This document shows positions 27,301 through 37,446 of a DNA stretch of 64,000 nucleotides, piece after piece. The stretch is taken from positions 310,001 to 374,000 of the forward strand of contig JANAVG010000003.1 in the NCBI GenBank assembly GCA_024213275.1. The letters are read 5' to 3'. Numbering within the stretch: the stretch's first letter is position 1; each line of letters opens with the position of its first letter. Below the pieces are notes generated by a model. That model was not told where the DNA came from. It made no database searches and saw only the letters and a list, made by a program, of their open reading frames with translations. The DNA is from Rossellomorea sp. BNER. GTDB lineage: Bacteria; Bacillota; Bacilli; Bacillales; Bacillaceae_B. A program made the translations under genes and the position numbers.

Positions 27301-28206
27301 ATGTTTAAGGTTTTAATTATGGGTGGAACACAATTTGTTAGTAAGGCATTAGCCCAGCATTTAATTACGACAGGTCATCAAGTTGATATTTTTACAAGAG
27401 GTCACAAGGAGATTGATTATAACGGAATTCATCAACATTTAATTGGAGATCGAAACTCAATAGGGGATTTACGTAATAATCTATCTGATCATACATATGA
27501 TTATATATTCGATATTAATGCTTATACCAAAGATCAAATCAAAAAAGTAATAGACAATATAAATCCGATTCAGTTAAAGCGCTATATATTTTGTAGTTCG
27601 GGTGCAGTTTATGCCCCTTCAGAAAAGGAGATATCTGAGACATTTTTAAAAGAAGAGCATCCAATTTGGGGTAAATACGGTATGAATAAAATGGAAGCGG
27701 AGGATTATTTATTTCAGTTGCACAGTGAGAAGGATTTTCCGATTACGATTTTTAGACCTTCTTATATATATGGAGGGGGTAATAATATTTACCGAGAGTC
27801 CTATTTCTTTGACAGAATAGAGAAGAAATTAAATATTCCGCTTCCAGAAGGTCATTGCCAGGTACAGTTTGTTCACATAACAGATGTAGTTCAAATTATG
27901 GAGAGTGTTATGTATAATGAACGCTCCAATGGGGAGGCATATAATTTAACTTATTCTGAATCTGTATCATGGAAGAAGCTTTTGGAAACTGCAGAGAAGG
28001 TTATGAAGAAAAAAGCGGTGGAAAGCGAAAAGGAAGACTACATATCGGTAAACTCTTTGGATACGAAAGAAGGGAAATTTCCGTTTCCGAATGTAACCTA
28101 CCTACTCGACAACAACAAAAGCATTAAGCATGGATTATTTTCTCCTGTTATTGATTTGCAAGCAGGATTAGAAGAGGCTTACAAATTTCAAATTCAAAGA
28201 CACTAA
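27301..28206 (+). CDS. NAD-dependent epimerase/dehydratase (extended SDR)
   Basis: A 301-residue product with the Rossmann motif LIMGGTQFVSKAL at residues 5-17 and the active-site pair in YGMNKMEAEDYL (Tyr and Lys of YxxxK, near residue 124). The conserved IFRPSYIYGGG is near 151. ATG 27301 follows GGGGGAAGA. Such proteins are nucleotide-sugar epimerases/reductases or CSP41-like. The nucleotide-binding glycine pattern is GGTxxxS rather than GxxGxxG, as in several atypical SDRs. The substrate is unknown. Confidence 0.85.
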   Translation: MFKVLIMGGTQFVSKALAQHLITTGHQVDIFTRGHKEIDYNGIHQHLIGDRNSIGDLRNNLSDHTYDYIFDINAYTKDQIKKVIDNINPIQLKRYIFCSSGAVYAPSEKEISETFLKEEHPIWGKYGMNKMEAEDYLFQLHSEKDFPITIFRPSYIYGGGNNIYRESYFFDRIEKKLNIPLPEGHCQVQFVHITDVVQIMESVMYNERSNGEAYNLTYSESVSWKKLLETAEKVMKKKAVESEKEDYISVNSLDTKEGKFPFPNVTYLLDNNKSIKHGLFSPVIDLQAGLEEAYKFQIQRH

Positions 28207-28281
28207 CGGATGGATGTTCCTGGCTGTTTTTAGGCTACAAAAACTCTGATCTTGCTGTACTCTAAAGTAGTGGCAATAAAT

Positions 28282-28329
28282 AAAAAGTAACCCATTCTGC
28301 CCATCCATGCAGGCAAGGGTTACTTTTTA
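28282..28329. terminator. Bidirectional terminator between the SDR and ROK genes
   Basis: AAAAAGTAACCC pairs with GGGTTACTTTTT between two convergent genes. Confidence 0.85.
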
Positions 28330-28352
28330 TAGTTTAACCGTACAAAAAAATC

Positions 28353-29561
28353 TCAATCTGTCGCTTGATAAAAATGTTTAAGGATCAAAACAGAGGCTCC
28401 GATGGCAGATGCGTCTTTTCCAAGCTTTGAAAATACAATCGGAGTGTTTTTCGCTTCTTCGGTTAATCCCCTACTTTTTATGGCTTTTTTAATAGGTTCT
28501 AAAATAAAGTCGCCTGCCTGCGCAACTCCTCCACCTAAGATAATCCGTTCAGGGTTCACCATATGAATTAAATTAGTGATCCCGATTCCAAGATATCTGC
28601 CTGTTTGGTTTAGCAGCTCGATACTGAAGGAGTCGCCTTGTTTAGCGGCTTCATGGATTATTACACCATTGATACGTTCTAGTTCTCCATCAACAAGCTC
28701 AATAATTTTCGATGATCTACCGGTTTTGAGGGATTTTATAGCATTTTCAGCAATCGCTGGACCTGCGGCTAATGCTTGTAAACAGCCATAATTGCCGCAG
28801 CTGCAAAGTGGGCCAGAGAGATCGATGGTCATATGACCGATTTCACCTGCAATGAAATGTTCTCCTTGATATAATTCTCCGTTTATTGTGATGCCAGCCC
28901 CTATTCCATTACCGACATTGATTCCAACAAGCGTTGATGCTTGATTCCCATTTCCAATCCACGATTCCCCAAGTGTCATCGTTTTGGCATCGTTTTCAAC
29001 CTTCACTAACATCTCATATTCGGACTCTAATTCAGACTTAATTGGAATATTGTAAGTGTCGAAGAAGGGCGCATACAAGGAAACACCTGTTTCGGTATTT
29101 ACAATGCCATGCATTCCCACTCCAATTCCTAAGAATTTCTTATTTAAGTGTTCGCTTTTAATTAATAAATGGTTTATCCCTGTTTTCATAGTGGTTAGCA
29201 ATTCATTAGCATTGGGCATTTCTAAAGAAACTTTATCCACTGGGAAGCCGTGTAAATTGGTTACAACAAACTTCATCTCAAATTTTCCAACATCAATTCC
29301 GATAATGAAAAACTGATCCGATCGAATTTCTAGATAAGTCGGTTTTCGACCTCCATGGGATTCCCCTTGAGTCGTTTCAAGAACAAATTGATCATCGATT
29401 AATTCTTTGACAATATTTCCGACAGTAGGGGGGGTCAGCTTCGTTTGCTTCGCTATTTCAGCGCGAGAAATGGGGGCTTTTTCCCGTATCATATTTAAGA
29501 CAATAGAACGATTGATAGATTTCATTAACTGAAAGCTACCTCGTTTATAATCATTAGACAA
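28353..29561 (-). CDS. ROK-family repressor, probable regulator of the galactoside operon
   Basis: A 402-residue product with an N-terminal winged HTH (PISRAEIAKQTKLTPPTVGN, residues 31-50) and a sugar-kinase-like ROK domain. The phosphate loop GIDVGKFEMKFVV is near residue 95. The zinc/ROK signature CSCGNYGCLQALAAGP is near 250, and GGGVAQAGDF near 345. The usual Glu of GCxE is Gln here. It is divergent from the binding-protein gene of the galactoside operon, like XylR/NagC-type repressors, so it probably releases the operon when a galactoside or galactose binds. Confidence 0.9.
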   Translation of the reverse strand: MSNDYKRGSFQLMKSINRSIVLNMIREKAPISRAEIAKQTKLTPPTVGNIVKELIDDQFVLETTQGESHGGRKPTYLEIRSDQFFIIGIDVGKFEMKFVVTNLHGFPVDKVSLEMPNANELLTTMKTGINHLLIKSEHLNKKFLGIGVGMHGIVNTETGVSLYAPFFDTYNIPIKSELESEYEMLVKVENDAKTMTLGESWIGNGNQASTLVGINVGNGIGAGITINGELYQGEHFIAGEIGHMTIDLSGPLCSCGNYGCLQALAAGPAIAENAIKSLKTGRSSKIIELVDGELERINGVIIHEAAKQGDSFSIELLNQTGRYLGIGITNLIHMVNPERIILGGGVAQAGDFILEPIKKAIKSRGLTEEAKNTPIVFSKLGKDASAIGASVLILKHFYQATD

Positions 29562-29714
29562 TATAGTATCCTCCGATCATCTAGTTCAATAGTGCTAAAA
29601 TAGTAAAGGTTTTTAATAGGCTTAAGAAAAGAATACACAATAATTCGACTTCACTCAATCATTTTCCACCAATAAAATAAATTAAATTAATTAACTAAAA
29701 TTCTGAAAATTATA

Positions 29715-29743
29715 TTGATTCGTATAAAAACACGTGTTAATCT
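29715..29743 (+). promoter_or_regulatory. Candidate promoter of the galactoside operon
   Basis: TTGATT at 29715-29720, a 17-base spacer and TAATCT at 29738-29743. An AT-rich palindrome-like stretch (29684-29699, around TTAATTAA) lies just upstream and could be the ROK operator. The gap 29562-29877 holds no gene. Confidence 0.4.
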
Positions 29744-29877
29744 GTATTAAACAATCATTGTAATAACAATTCAGAAAAATTCATCACTAAAAACTTAAGT
29801 AGAGGGAGGTTGGATTGGAAACTTAATAATTTATTTTAACAAAGTTTATGAAGTGAATAGGAAAGGGAGGTCATTAC

Positions 29878-31317
29878 ATGAAGAAATTATCTGTCTGGCT
29901 AATGGTGTTGTCTATGATTGGGGCTCTATTTTTAAGTGGATGTCAAAATGAAAAATCAGGTGGATCTAAAGATCAAGTGACATTAGATGTAACGATAAGG
30001 TGGGTCTCTGCTGCTGATATTATTGAAAATGAAATTGTCCCTGCTTTTGAAAAGGAGAATCCCGATATTAATATTGAAATTCAAAAAAGCTTTAACACGA
30101 GCTACACCCAATCACTTCAAGCAGCTGTAAACGGGGGCAATCTTCCCGATATTTTTGCATCACATCCAACTCTTCCAGTAAATAAATTATATGACCTTGG
30201 AGTACTTCATAAAATCGATGATGTCATTGGAGATCGTAAAGATGAATTTGAGGAAGGAACTTGGACAAAGGGAAGTACAGTGATGGAGGATGGAAGCATA
30301 TATGCCTTCCCATTGATGACTGGACATAAAGACTCCTTCGTCATGTATTACAATAAGGATGTTTTAAAGCAAGCAGGTTTAAGTGAGGAAGATGTGCCTA
30401 AGTCATGGGAGGAACTACTTAAAGTTTCTAAAGAAATTAGTGATAAAACAGATGCTTACGGTGTGGTAGTCGGACTTAAAACCCCTTGGGTAGCAGAAGG
30501 AGCACTTACTCAAATGGCTTCAGCCATTACTCCAGAAGTTATGCCAGCAACCTATTACGATCCAAAAAAAGGTGAGTATAACTACCATACAGAAGGTACG
30601 ATACAATCTATTGAGTTTTTCAAAAAAATGGAGGACGAAAAAGTTTTACATCCTAATAGTTTAACTTTAGATCCCGCAGAAGCTCCTGCCGTCTTCGCAG
30701 GTGGTCAAGCCGCATTCTTATTTGATGGAGCATGGACTGGATCTAATTTAGTGAAGGATGGTTTTGAAAACTTTGGGAGCGCTTTAGTCCCAACAAAGGA
30801 TGGGAAAGAGCAGTACTTAGGATTCCAAGGGAATTTGGCTGCAGGGCTTCTTGTCAATAAAGAAACGGAACACTATGAGGAGGCAAAACTGTTTCTAAAA
30901 TATTTAATGGATAAAGGGTATGAAGAATTAGTGAAAAATGGATCTCAATTTTCACCCATTCCGGAAATTAATGAAAAACATAAGCCTGACAATGTAGTAG
31001 GGGATACGTTCCAATTGCAATTTGATACGTTCATCCCTGCACCGAACCCTGTCGATAAGAATGAAAACGCACCTGCTGTGACAGCTGAAATGAGTGGAAA
31101 AGGTCCTCAAGAAACTGTTGGAGATATACTTGTCGGATATTTAACTGGGCAAATATCTGATTTAGAGGGAACTTTACAGAAAATGTCCGAAGGTAAGAAT
31201 AAAGCATTTAAAGATGCGATTAAAAAGGTCCAAGATGAGGGTACCGAAATTGACCAATCTGCATGGATGTTTGAAGATTGGAAACCCTTCGAACCTTATG
31301 TGAAAAAAGATCAATAG
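29878..31317 (+). CDS. Sugar ABC transporter substrate-binding lipoprotein (GanS-like)
   Basis: A 479-residue product with a lipoprotein signal peptide (lipobox FLSGC, Cys near residue 22). The family 1 solute-binding fold follows, with blocks such as LPDIFASHPTLPVNKL, YYNKDVLKQAGL and GGQAAFLFDGAW. It binds the imported sugar outside the membrane. ATG 29878 follows AAAGGGAGG. Genes downstream (permeases, GH35, Leloir enzymes) point to a beta-galactoside or galacto-oligosaccharide. It is a little longer than typical (about 420 residues) because of a long C-terminal helical part. Confidence 0.88.
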   Translation: MKKLSVWLMVLSMIGALFLSGCQNEKSGGSKDQVTLDVTIRWVSAADIIENEIVPAFEKENPDINIEIQKSFNTSYTQSLQAAVNGGNLPDIFASHPTLPVNKLYDLGVLHKIDDVIGDRKDEFEEGTWTKGSTVMEDGSIYAFPLMTGHKDSFVMYYNKDVLKQAGLSEEDVPKSWEELLKVSKEISDKTDAYGVVVGLKTPWVAEGALTQMASAITPEVMPATYYDPKKGEYNYHTEGTIQSIEFFKKMEDEKVLHPNSLTLDPAEAPAVFAGGQAAFLFDGAWTGSNLVKDGFENFGSALVPTKDGKEQYLGFQGNLAAGLLVNKETEHYEEAKLFLKYLMDKGYEELVKNGSQFSPIPEINEKHKPDNVVGDTFQLQFDTFIPAPNPVDKNENAPAVTAEMSGKGPQETVGDILVGYLTGQISDLEGTLQKMSEGKNKAFKDAIKKVQDEGTEIDQSAWMFEDWKPFEPYVKKDQ

Positions 31318-31408
31318 TAACCTATGGACGCTTTCAGAAAGGCTGTTGATTTACATTGCCTTTTTATCCAAATGAAACAGTGTTTTTAAGAACAGATTAA
31401 TTTTTAGA

Positions 31409-31509
31409 AGCTGTTCCATAATCAAGGTGTTCAGTGAAGCCGCGACTTCAACTCTAGAACTTCTAAAAATGAACAATCAATGTGGTTTTTGTCCTTATTG
31501 GGACAGCTT
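31409..31509. repeat. Degenerate family B element inside the galactoside operon
   Basis: AGCTGTTCCATAATCAAGGTGT at one end and TTATTGGGACAGCTTC at the other, about 100 bp. It lies in the 220-bp gap between the binding-protein gene and the first permease and can form a hairpin between the end repeats. Confidence 0.6.
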
Positions 31510-31537
31510 CTTCCCCCTTAAATAGGAGGTCTTTAAA

Positions 31538-32491
31538 ATGGCTGAAACAGTTAAGAAAACGAATCGTGTTAGTCATCTACAAAAGAATAGTGTTAGTCGT
31601 CTACATAGAAAAAGACAGCTGTGGGCATTAGTATTTATTTTGCCGCAATTAATATTTTTTATTGTTTTTACGATCTACCCCATTATCATGAGCTATATCT
31701 ACTCTCTCTATGATTGGCCAGGAATCGGAGCACTTGATGATTTTGTCGGAATCGATAATTTTATACGTGTCATACAGGATCCGAGCTTTTGGAATGCCTT
31801 TAAGAATACTTTTATCTATATGCTCGGTGTGACGGTTCTATTGTTACCTACTAGTTTGTTTGTGGCAATGCTTTTAAATAATGTCTTAAAGAGAAGTGCC
31901 GTTTTTTACAGAACAATTTTCTTCTTGCCCGTGGTTACCACTACGGCGATCATCGGGATCGTGATGAGAAAGGTGTTTGGATCTGGTGGTATTTTTGACG
32001 AAATATTAATGACCTTAAATGTTATCGATGCACCATACCCTTGGCTCGGTTCACCAGTCACAGCAATGATTATTGTGATTGTTGTTGGTGCTTGGAAATT
32101 CTTTGGGATGATGATGGTGTATTGGCTTGCAGGTCTACAAACCTTACCTAAAGATGTCCTTGAAGCTGCGAGTATCGATGGTTGTAATACATGGCAGAAG
32201 TTAAGGAATGTCATCATCCCTATTCTGATGCCGGTTGCGTTAGTGATTCTATTATTATGTGTAACAAGTAGTCTTCATGTGTTTGATTTAGTGTTAACCC
32301 TAACTGGTGGAGGACCTTATTTCAGTACGGATGTAGTAGATTTATATATTTATCGCTATGCCTTTAATCCAGAGGCAGGATTACCTTCAATGGGATATGC
32401 ATCAGCAGCTGGTGTTGTGTTTGGTGTTGCTGTATTTGCGATTGTGCTTGCGATTGGATGGTTAACAAGAAGAGCGAAGGCGAGGATATAG
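31538..32491 (+). CDS. Sugar ABC transporter permease (GanP/MalF type)
   Basis: A 317-residue product with six main membrane segments. The EAA loop, VLEAASIDGCNTWQKLRNVIIP (around residues 207-228), contacts the ATPase. An N-terminal basic tail of about 25 residues precedes TM1. ATG 31538 follows ATAGGAGG. It pairs with the next gene to form the channel for the sugar captured by the upstream lipoprotein. Confidence 0.92.
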   Translation: MAETVKKTNRVSHLQKNSVSRLHRKRQLWALVFILPQLIFFIVFTIYPIIMSYIYSLYDWPGIGALDDFVGIDNFIRVIQDPSFWNAFKNTFIYMLGVTVLLLPTSLFVAMLLNNVLKRSAVFYRTIFFLPVVTTTAIIGIVMRKVFGSGGIFDEILMTLNVIDAPYPWLGSPVTAMIIVIVVGAWKFFGMMMVYWLAGLQTLPKDVLEAASIDGCNTWQKLRNVIIPILMPVALVILLLCVTSSLHVFDLVLTLTGGGPYFSTDVVDLYIYRYAFNPEAGLPSMGYASAAGVVFGVAVFAIVLAIGWLTRRAKARI

Positions 32492-32507
32492 TGGGGAGGT
32501 ACTTTTG

Positions 32508-33335
32508 ATGAAAAAATTCATACCAAGGCTTTTCTTACACATCGCCTTATTGGTAGCCGGTGTGATTTGGATCTATCCGTTCATTTGGATGATTTCGGCA
32601 TCACTTAAAAAGAATTTCGAGTTGATTAATTCAGGATTATCATTAATTCCAAAAGAGGCTCAATGGAGTAATTATCTTCGCGCTTGGGAAGAAGCAAACT
32701 TCTCAGGATATTTCTTTAATACCGTTATTATTACTGTGTTTACCGTGTTAATTGTCCTTATTATGTGTGCGTTGACTGGATATGCATTAGCTAGAGTGCA
32801 ATTCCCTGGAAGAAAGCTATTTGTTGTTTTAATTACCGCAACGATGTTTATTCCAAAAGGGTATACGATTATCCCAATCTATATGATTATTAAAAATCTA
32901 GGCTTACTAAATACGCTTGGAGGAGTCATTCTCGCGGAATCAAGCGGAGCCCATGTATTGTTTATCCTATTATTCATGGCATACTTCAGCAAGTTGCCAA
33001 AGGAGCTGGAAGAATCTGCTGTAATGGACGGAGCAGGGTTTCTTCGAACGTTTTGGAGCATTATGCTGCCACTATCTAAGCCCATTATTGCAACGGTAGC
33101 AATCATGCAATTTATTTGGACATGGAATTCCTTCTTTATCCCATTAGTCTTTACATTAAATAAACCAGAATTAAGGACTCTTGCAGTTGGTATGTACTCC
33201 TTCGTCGGAGAGCATTCAGTGGACTGGGTTGGAATGGCAGCAGGTGCAACGATTTCTCTATTACCTGTCATTATCATTTTTATTATCTTTCAACGGTTCT
33301 TTATCGAAGGCGTATCAGGTTCTGTTAAAGGATAA
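32508..33335 (+). CDS. Sugar ABC transporter permease (GanQ/MalG type)
   Basis: Start ATG 32508 follows GGGGAGGT. The 275-residue product has six membrane segments and the EAA loop LEESAVMDGAGFLRTFWSIM (about residues 168-187). It ends in FFIEGVSGSVKG, typical of MalG-type subunits. It lies 16 bases after the first permease. No ATPase gene is present in the operon, so a shared MsmX-like ATPase elsewhere is expected. Confidence 0.93.
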   Translation: MKKFIPRLFLHIALLVAGVIWIYPFIWMISASLKKNFELINSGLSLIPKEAQWSNYLRAWEEANFSGYFFNTVIITVFTVLIVLIMCALTGYALARVQFPGRKLFVVLITATMFIPKGYTIIPIYMIIKNLGLLNTLGGVILAESSGAHVLFILLFMAYFSKLPKELEESAVMDGAGFLRTFWSIMLPLSKPIIATVAIMQFIWTWNSFFIPLVFTLNKPELRTLAVGMYSFVGEHSVDWVGMAAGATISLLPVIIIFIIFQRFFIEGVSGSVKG

Positions 33336-33436
33336 GATCATCATTTTTATTGAGGAACTGAAACAAAAGATTTTTGAAAACAAGATGTAGATTGTGAATG
33401 AATAGGTAAAAGAAGTTATATGGAAGGGGAATCACT

Positions 33437-35176
33437 TTGAGAAATTTAAAGGTCCAGGACGGCAAGTTATGGCTAGGTGAAAAGCCGATTCAATTAATAT
33501 CAGGAGCCATTCACTATTTTAGAATGGTACCGGAACAATGGAAAGATCGATTAGAGAAGTTAAAAGCTTGTGGTTTTAATTGCGTTGAGTTCTATATTCC
33601 TTGGAATTTACATGAGCCAAAGTCAGGGGAATATCATTTTGAAGGAATCGCAAATGTAGAAAGATTTATACAGTTAGCGGATGAATTGGATTTATTGGTT
33701 ATGGTTCGTCCGAGCCCGTACATATGTGCAGAATGGGAGTTTGGCGGGCTTCCTTCATGGCTATTAAAGGATGAAAATATCCGATTACGTTCAAGTGATC
33801 CAAGCTTCTTAAAATATGTGGAACGATATTTAAAGGTGATTCTAAATGTGTTGAAACCATACCAAAGCACAAATGGCGGGCCAATAATCGCCATGCAAAT
33901 TGAAAATGAGTACGGTAGTTATGGGACGGATCAGGATTATTTAAAGCATGTAAGAGACGTCATGGTGGATAATGGAATTGAAGTATTACTATTTACCTCA
34001 GATGGCCCGACAGATGCCATGCTTCAAGGTGGAACGATTGATGGTACTTTGGCTACACTGAATTTTGGTTCCAAATCAGATGAAGCGTTTGAGAAACTAG
34101 AAGAATTTTATCCGAATTCCCCTAAAATTTGTATGGAATATTGGAATGGCTGGTTTGATCATTGGGGAGAAGAACATCATACACGTGATTATAAAGATGC
34201 CGCTGACACATTTAAGCATATGCTTGAAACAGGAGTGTCTGTTAACTTTTATATGTTCTATGGCGGGACCAATTTTGGGTTTTACAATGGAGCCAACTTT
34301 GGAGAAAACTATCAGCCCACAATAACAAGCTATGATTATGATGCTCCATTAACAGAAGCAGGGGATTATACGGAAAAGTATCATGCCATTCGTGAAATCA
34401 TAGCCAATCATACAAAGAAGGACTTGCCTTTACTACCTAAGGAATCAACGAAAAAGAGCTATGGAAAAGTGGAGTTACATCAATCTGTAGGATTATTTGA
34501 TGTACTTCCTGTTTTAAGTACTGCTTTTCATTCACCAGATCCATTACCGATGGAAAAAGTAGATCAGGATTATGGTTTTATCCTTTATCGAAAATTAGTG
34601 AAAGGACCAAGAGAAAAAATGGTTCTTCAATTACAAGAGGTTCGAGATCGAGCACTCATCTTTCTAAACAATGAATATCAAGGGGTCATTGATCGTTGGG
34701 GCGATTCAACGGTAGAGTTTTCTGTTCCGAAAGAAGGAGTGCTCCTAGATATTTTAGTAGAGAATATGGGGCGCATTAATTATGGACCGAAATTAAAAGA
34801 TCCTAAGGGAATAACGGAAGGAATCCGACACGGACGTCAGTTTCTTCATAATTGGGATATATATCCACTTCCATTAGATAATCTTTCCGCTCTGCCATTT
34901 ACAAAGGATGAATCACCACAAGGTCCAGCCTTTTATAAAGGCAAGTTTCAAGTAGATGAACCACATGATACATTCCTTGTCCTTCCTGGATGGAAAAAAG
35001 GAGTAGTATTCGTCAATGGATTTAATCTAGGAAGGTATTGGGAGAAAGGACCGCAAGAAACTCTTTATGTCCCTGCTTCATTATTGAAAACGGGTGACAA
35101 TGACTTGAAGATTTTTGAGGTTCATGAAACGAAGGAAAAGGCCGTTCAATTTGTCGACACACCTAAACTTGGTTGA
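33437..35176 (+). CDS. Glycoside hydrolase family 35 beta-galactosidase
   Basis: Start TTG 33437 follows AAGGGGA by six bases. The 579-residue product has the GH35 layout. The N-terminal TIM barrel carries ISGAIHYFRMVPEQW, FNCVEFYIPWNLHEP and SPYICAEWEFGGLPSWL. The acid/base Glu158 is in QIENEYGSYG and the nucleophile Glu234 in MEYWNGWFDHWG. Two beta-sandwich domains follow. It lacks a signal peptide, so it acts in the cytoplasm on imported beta-galactosides and releases galactose for the next four genes. Bacillus subtilis uses a GH42 enzyme (GanA) in the equivalent place. Confidence 0.95.
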   Translation: MRNLKVQDGKLWLGEKPIQLISGAIHYFRMVPEQWKDRLEKLKACGFNCVEFYIPWNLHEPKSGEYHFEGIANVERFIQLADELDLLVMVRPSPYICAEWEFGGLPSWLLKDENIRLRSSDPSFLKYVERYLKVILNVLKPYQSTNGGPIIAMQIENEYGSYGTDQDYLKHVRDVMVDNGIEVLLFTSDGPTDAMLQGGTIDGTLATLNFGSKSDEAFEKLEEFYPNSPKICMEYWNGWFDHWGEEHHTRDYKDAADTFKHMLETGVSVNFYMFYGGTNFGFYNGANFGENYQPTITSYDYDAPLTEAGDYTEKYHAIREIIANHTKKDLPLLPKESTKKSYGKVELHQSVGLFDVLPVLSTAFHSPDPLPMEKVDQDYGFILYRKLVKGPREKMVLQLQEVRDRALIFLNNEYQGVIDRWGDSTVEFSVPKEGVLLDILVENMGRINYGPKLKDPKGITEGIRHGRQFLHNWDIYPLPLDNLSALPFTKDESPQGPAFYKGKFQVDEPHDTFLVLPGWKKGVVFVNGFNLGRYWEKGPQETLYVPASLLKTGDNDLKIFEVHETKEKAVQFVDTPKLG

Positions 35177-35265
35177 CTTTTCTAGGTCTTTTTTAAAGGT
35201 TGTCTATTAGAGAGTTACTTTTTTATAAGCCATAAATTAATAACCATTAATACGAGGTGGTCAGC

Positions 35266-36423
35266 ATGGAGAAACTGGAAAAAGAATTTAATGAAAAGTT
35301 TGGCTCTGAAGGTGAAATGGAAACCTTCTTTGCTCCTGGTCGTGTCAACTTAATTGGGGAGCATATCGATTACAATGGCGGTCACGTCTTCCCATGCGCA
35401 TTAAGTATTGGAACATATGCGGTTGCTAGAAAACGAAATGATCATAAAATTAAGCTATATTCGCTTAATTTTGCTGAGTCAGGTGTTGTGGAAGTCGATC
35501 TAGATAATCTATCTTATAACGATTCTCATGATTGGGCGAATTATCCAAAAGGCGTAATCGTAACATTCTTACAAGCAAACTATTCTATTCCTACTGGATT
35601 TGAGATAGCCTTTTGGGGAAATATTCCTAATGGTGCAGGATTATCGTCATCAGCCTCTATCGAATTAGTAACCTCTATAATAGTAAAAGAGTTATTCCAG
35701 CTTACCATTGAAAAGATAGACATGATCAAACTCTCACAAAAGGCGGAAAATGAATACATAGGTGTAAGTTGTGGAATTATGGATCAGTTCGCAATTGGAA
35801 TGGGAAAAAGAGATCATGCGATTCTCTTAAACTGTGATACTTATGAATATTTCTACACTCCTATTCCACTAGATGAGTACACTCTCATTATCGCCAATAC
35901 GAACAAGCGTCGGGGCTTAGCTGATTCGAAATATAATGAGCGCAGAAATCAGTGTGAAGATGCACTACAAGCATTAAAAAAAGAACTAGATGTCAAATCA
36001 CTTAGCGATCTTACGAAAGCAGAGTTTGAAAATTATAAATATCTCATTAAAGACCCAATTGCTCAAAAGAGAGCAAAGCACGCTGTATATGAAAATAGAC
36101 GAACAGTGGAAGCAGTTGAAAAGCTGAATCAAAATGATATCGAGAGCTTTGGACAATTAATGAATGAATCACATCGATCTTTACGTGATGATTATGAAGT
36201 ATCAAGTATTGAATTAGATATCCTTGTGGAGGCAGCTTGGAAGGAAGGGGCAATAGGGTCGAGAATGACAGGTGCTGGGTTTGGAGGTTGTACGATTAGC
36301 ATTGTTGCCCAAAAAGGGATTGATTTTTTTATAGAAAGGGTAAGTGCTGCATATTATGAACAAACAGGTTTAAAGGCAGATTTTTACGCTGTTGATATCG
36401 GAGATGGGGCAAAAAGACTCTAA
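35266..36423 (+). CDS. galK: Galactokinase
   Basis: Start ATG 35266 follows CGAGGTGG with five bases; GTG 35257 lies within that ribosome site. The 385-residue product shows the galactokinase signature GRVNLIGEHIDYNGGHV near residue 25, the ATP-binding GAGLSSSASIE near 123-133, and the GHMP motif MTGAGFGGCTI near 333. It phosphorylates galactose at C1 in the Leloir pathway. Confidence 0.97.
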   Translation: MEKLEKEFNEKFGSEGEMETFFAPGRVNLIGEHIDYNGGHVFPCALSIGTYAVARKRNDHKIKLYSLNFAESGVVEVDLDNLSYNDSHDWANYPKGVIVTFLQANYSIPTGFEIAFWGNIPNGAGLSSSASIELVTSIIVKELFQLTIEKIDMIKLSQKAENEYIGVSCGIMDQFAIGMGKRDHAILLNCDTYEYFYTPIPLDEYTLIIANTNKRRGLADSKYNERRNQCEDALQALKKELDVKSLSDLTKAEFENYKYLIKDPIAQKRAKHAVYENRRTVEAVEKLNQNDIESFGQLMNESHRSLRDDYEVSSIELDILVEAAWKEGAIGSRMTGAGFGGCTISIVAQKGIDFFIERVSAAYYEQTGLKADFYAVDIGDGAKRL

Positions 36424-36435
36424 GGAGGGAGCACA

Positions 36436-37425
36436 ATGACGGTACTTGTATGTGGAGGTGCGGGATATATCGGGAGTCACGCCGTCGCACAATTACTGGA
36501 TCGAAACGAAGAAGTCATAGTAGTTGATAATTTGCAAAAAGGATTTGAAAAGGCCATTTTGGATGGCGCTCACTTTTACTATGGCGATTTACGCGCACAG
36601 GAATTCATTGATTCTGTATTTGAAGAAAATAGGATTGATTCCGTCATTCATTTCGCTGGGAATTCCCTTGTCGGTGAAAGTGTTGAAGATCCCTTGAAAT
36701 ATTATGATAACAATGTTTGCGGTGCAATTTGTTTATTAAGAGCGATGGAGAATTATGATGTGAAACGCATCGTTTTTTCTTCAACAGCAGCTGTTTACGG
36801 TGAACCAGAGCAAGTACCGATTCAAGAGGAAGATTTGACTAATCCAACGAATCCGTATGGGGAAACAAAGCTTGTGATTGAAAAAATGCTGAAATGGAGT
36901 GAGAAAGCACACGGGATTCAATATATAGTCCTTCGCTATTTTAATGTTGCAGGTGCGGATCCGTTGGGACGGATCGGGGAAGATCATCGACCTGAAACTC
37001 ATTTGATTCCACTCATATTAGAGGTTGCGCAAGGAAAACGAGACAAAATCATGGTATACGGCAACAATTATCCAACACATGATGGGACTTGTATACGTGA
37101 CTATATTCATGTAAATGATTTGGTGAATGCTCACTTACTTGCACTGGAAAAGCTAAAAACAAGTGGTGAAAGTGCCATTTACAATCTGGGGAATGGTCGA
37201 GGATTTTCGGTTAAAGAAGTCATTGAAGCTGCTAGAAAGGTAACAAAGCATGATATTCCAACAGAAATAGCTCCACGAAGAGCAGGTGATCCAGCTAGAC
37301 TCATTGCTTCTTCAGAAAAAGCGGTTCGTGAACTAGGATGGAAACCACATTATGACGGTATTGAAACGATTATTCAAACAGCATGGAATTGGTGTCAACG
37401 CAATCCTAATGGATATTGCAAATAA
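36436..37425 (+). CDS. galE: UDP-glucose 4-epimerase
   Basis: A 329-residue extended SDR with GGAGYIGSHAVAQLL at the N-terminus, the SSTAAVYGEP block near 115, the YxxxK pair in NPYGETKLVIEKML near 142, and the GalE-typical RYFNVAGADPLG. It interconverts UDP-galactose and UDP-glucose. ATG 36436 follows AAGGAGGG, 12 bases after galK. Confidence 0.97.
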   Translation: MTVLVCGGAGYIGSHAVAQLLDRNEEVIVVDNLQKGFEKAILDGAHFYYGDLRAQEFIDSVFEENRIDSVIHFAGNSLVGESVEDPLKYYDNNVCGAICLLRAMENYDVKRIVFSSTAAVYGEPEQVPIQEEDLTNPTNPYGETKLVIEKMLKWSEKAHGIQYIVLRYFNVAGADPLGRIGEDHRPETHLIPLILEVAQGKRDKIMVYGNNYPTHDGTCIRDYIHVNDLVNAHLLALEKLKTSGESAIYNLGNGRGFSVKEVIEAARKVTKHDIPTEIAPRRAGDPARLIASSEKAVRELGWKPHYDGIETIIQTAWNWCQRNPNGYCK

Positions 37426-37446
37426 TTAGAAGGAGGCGGTGAATAG

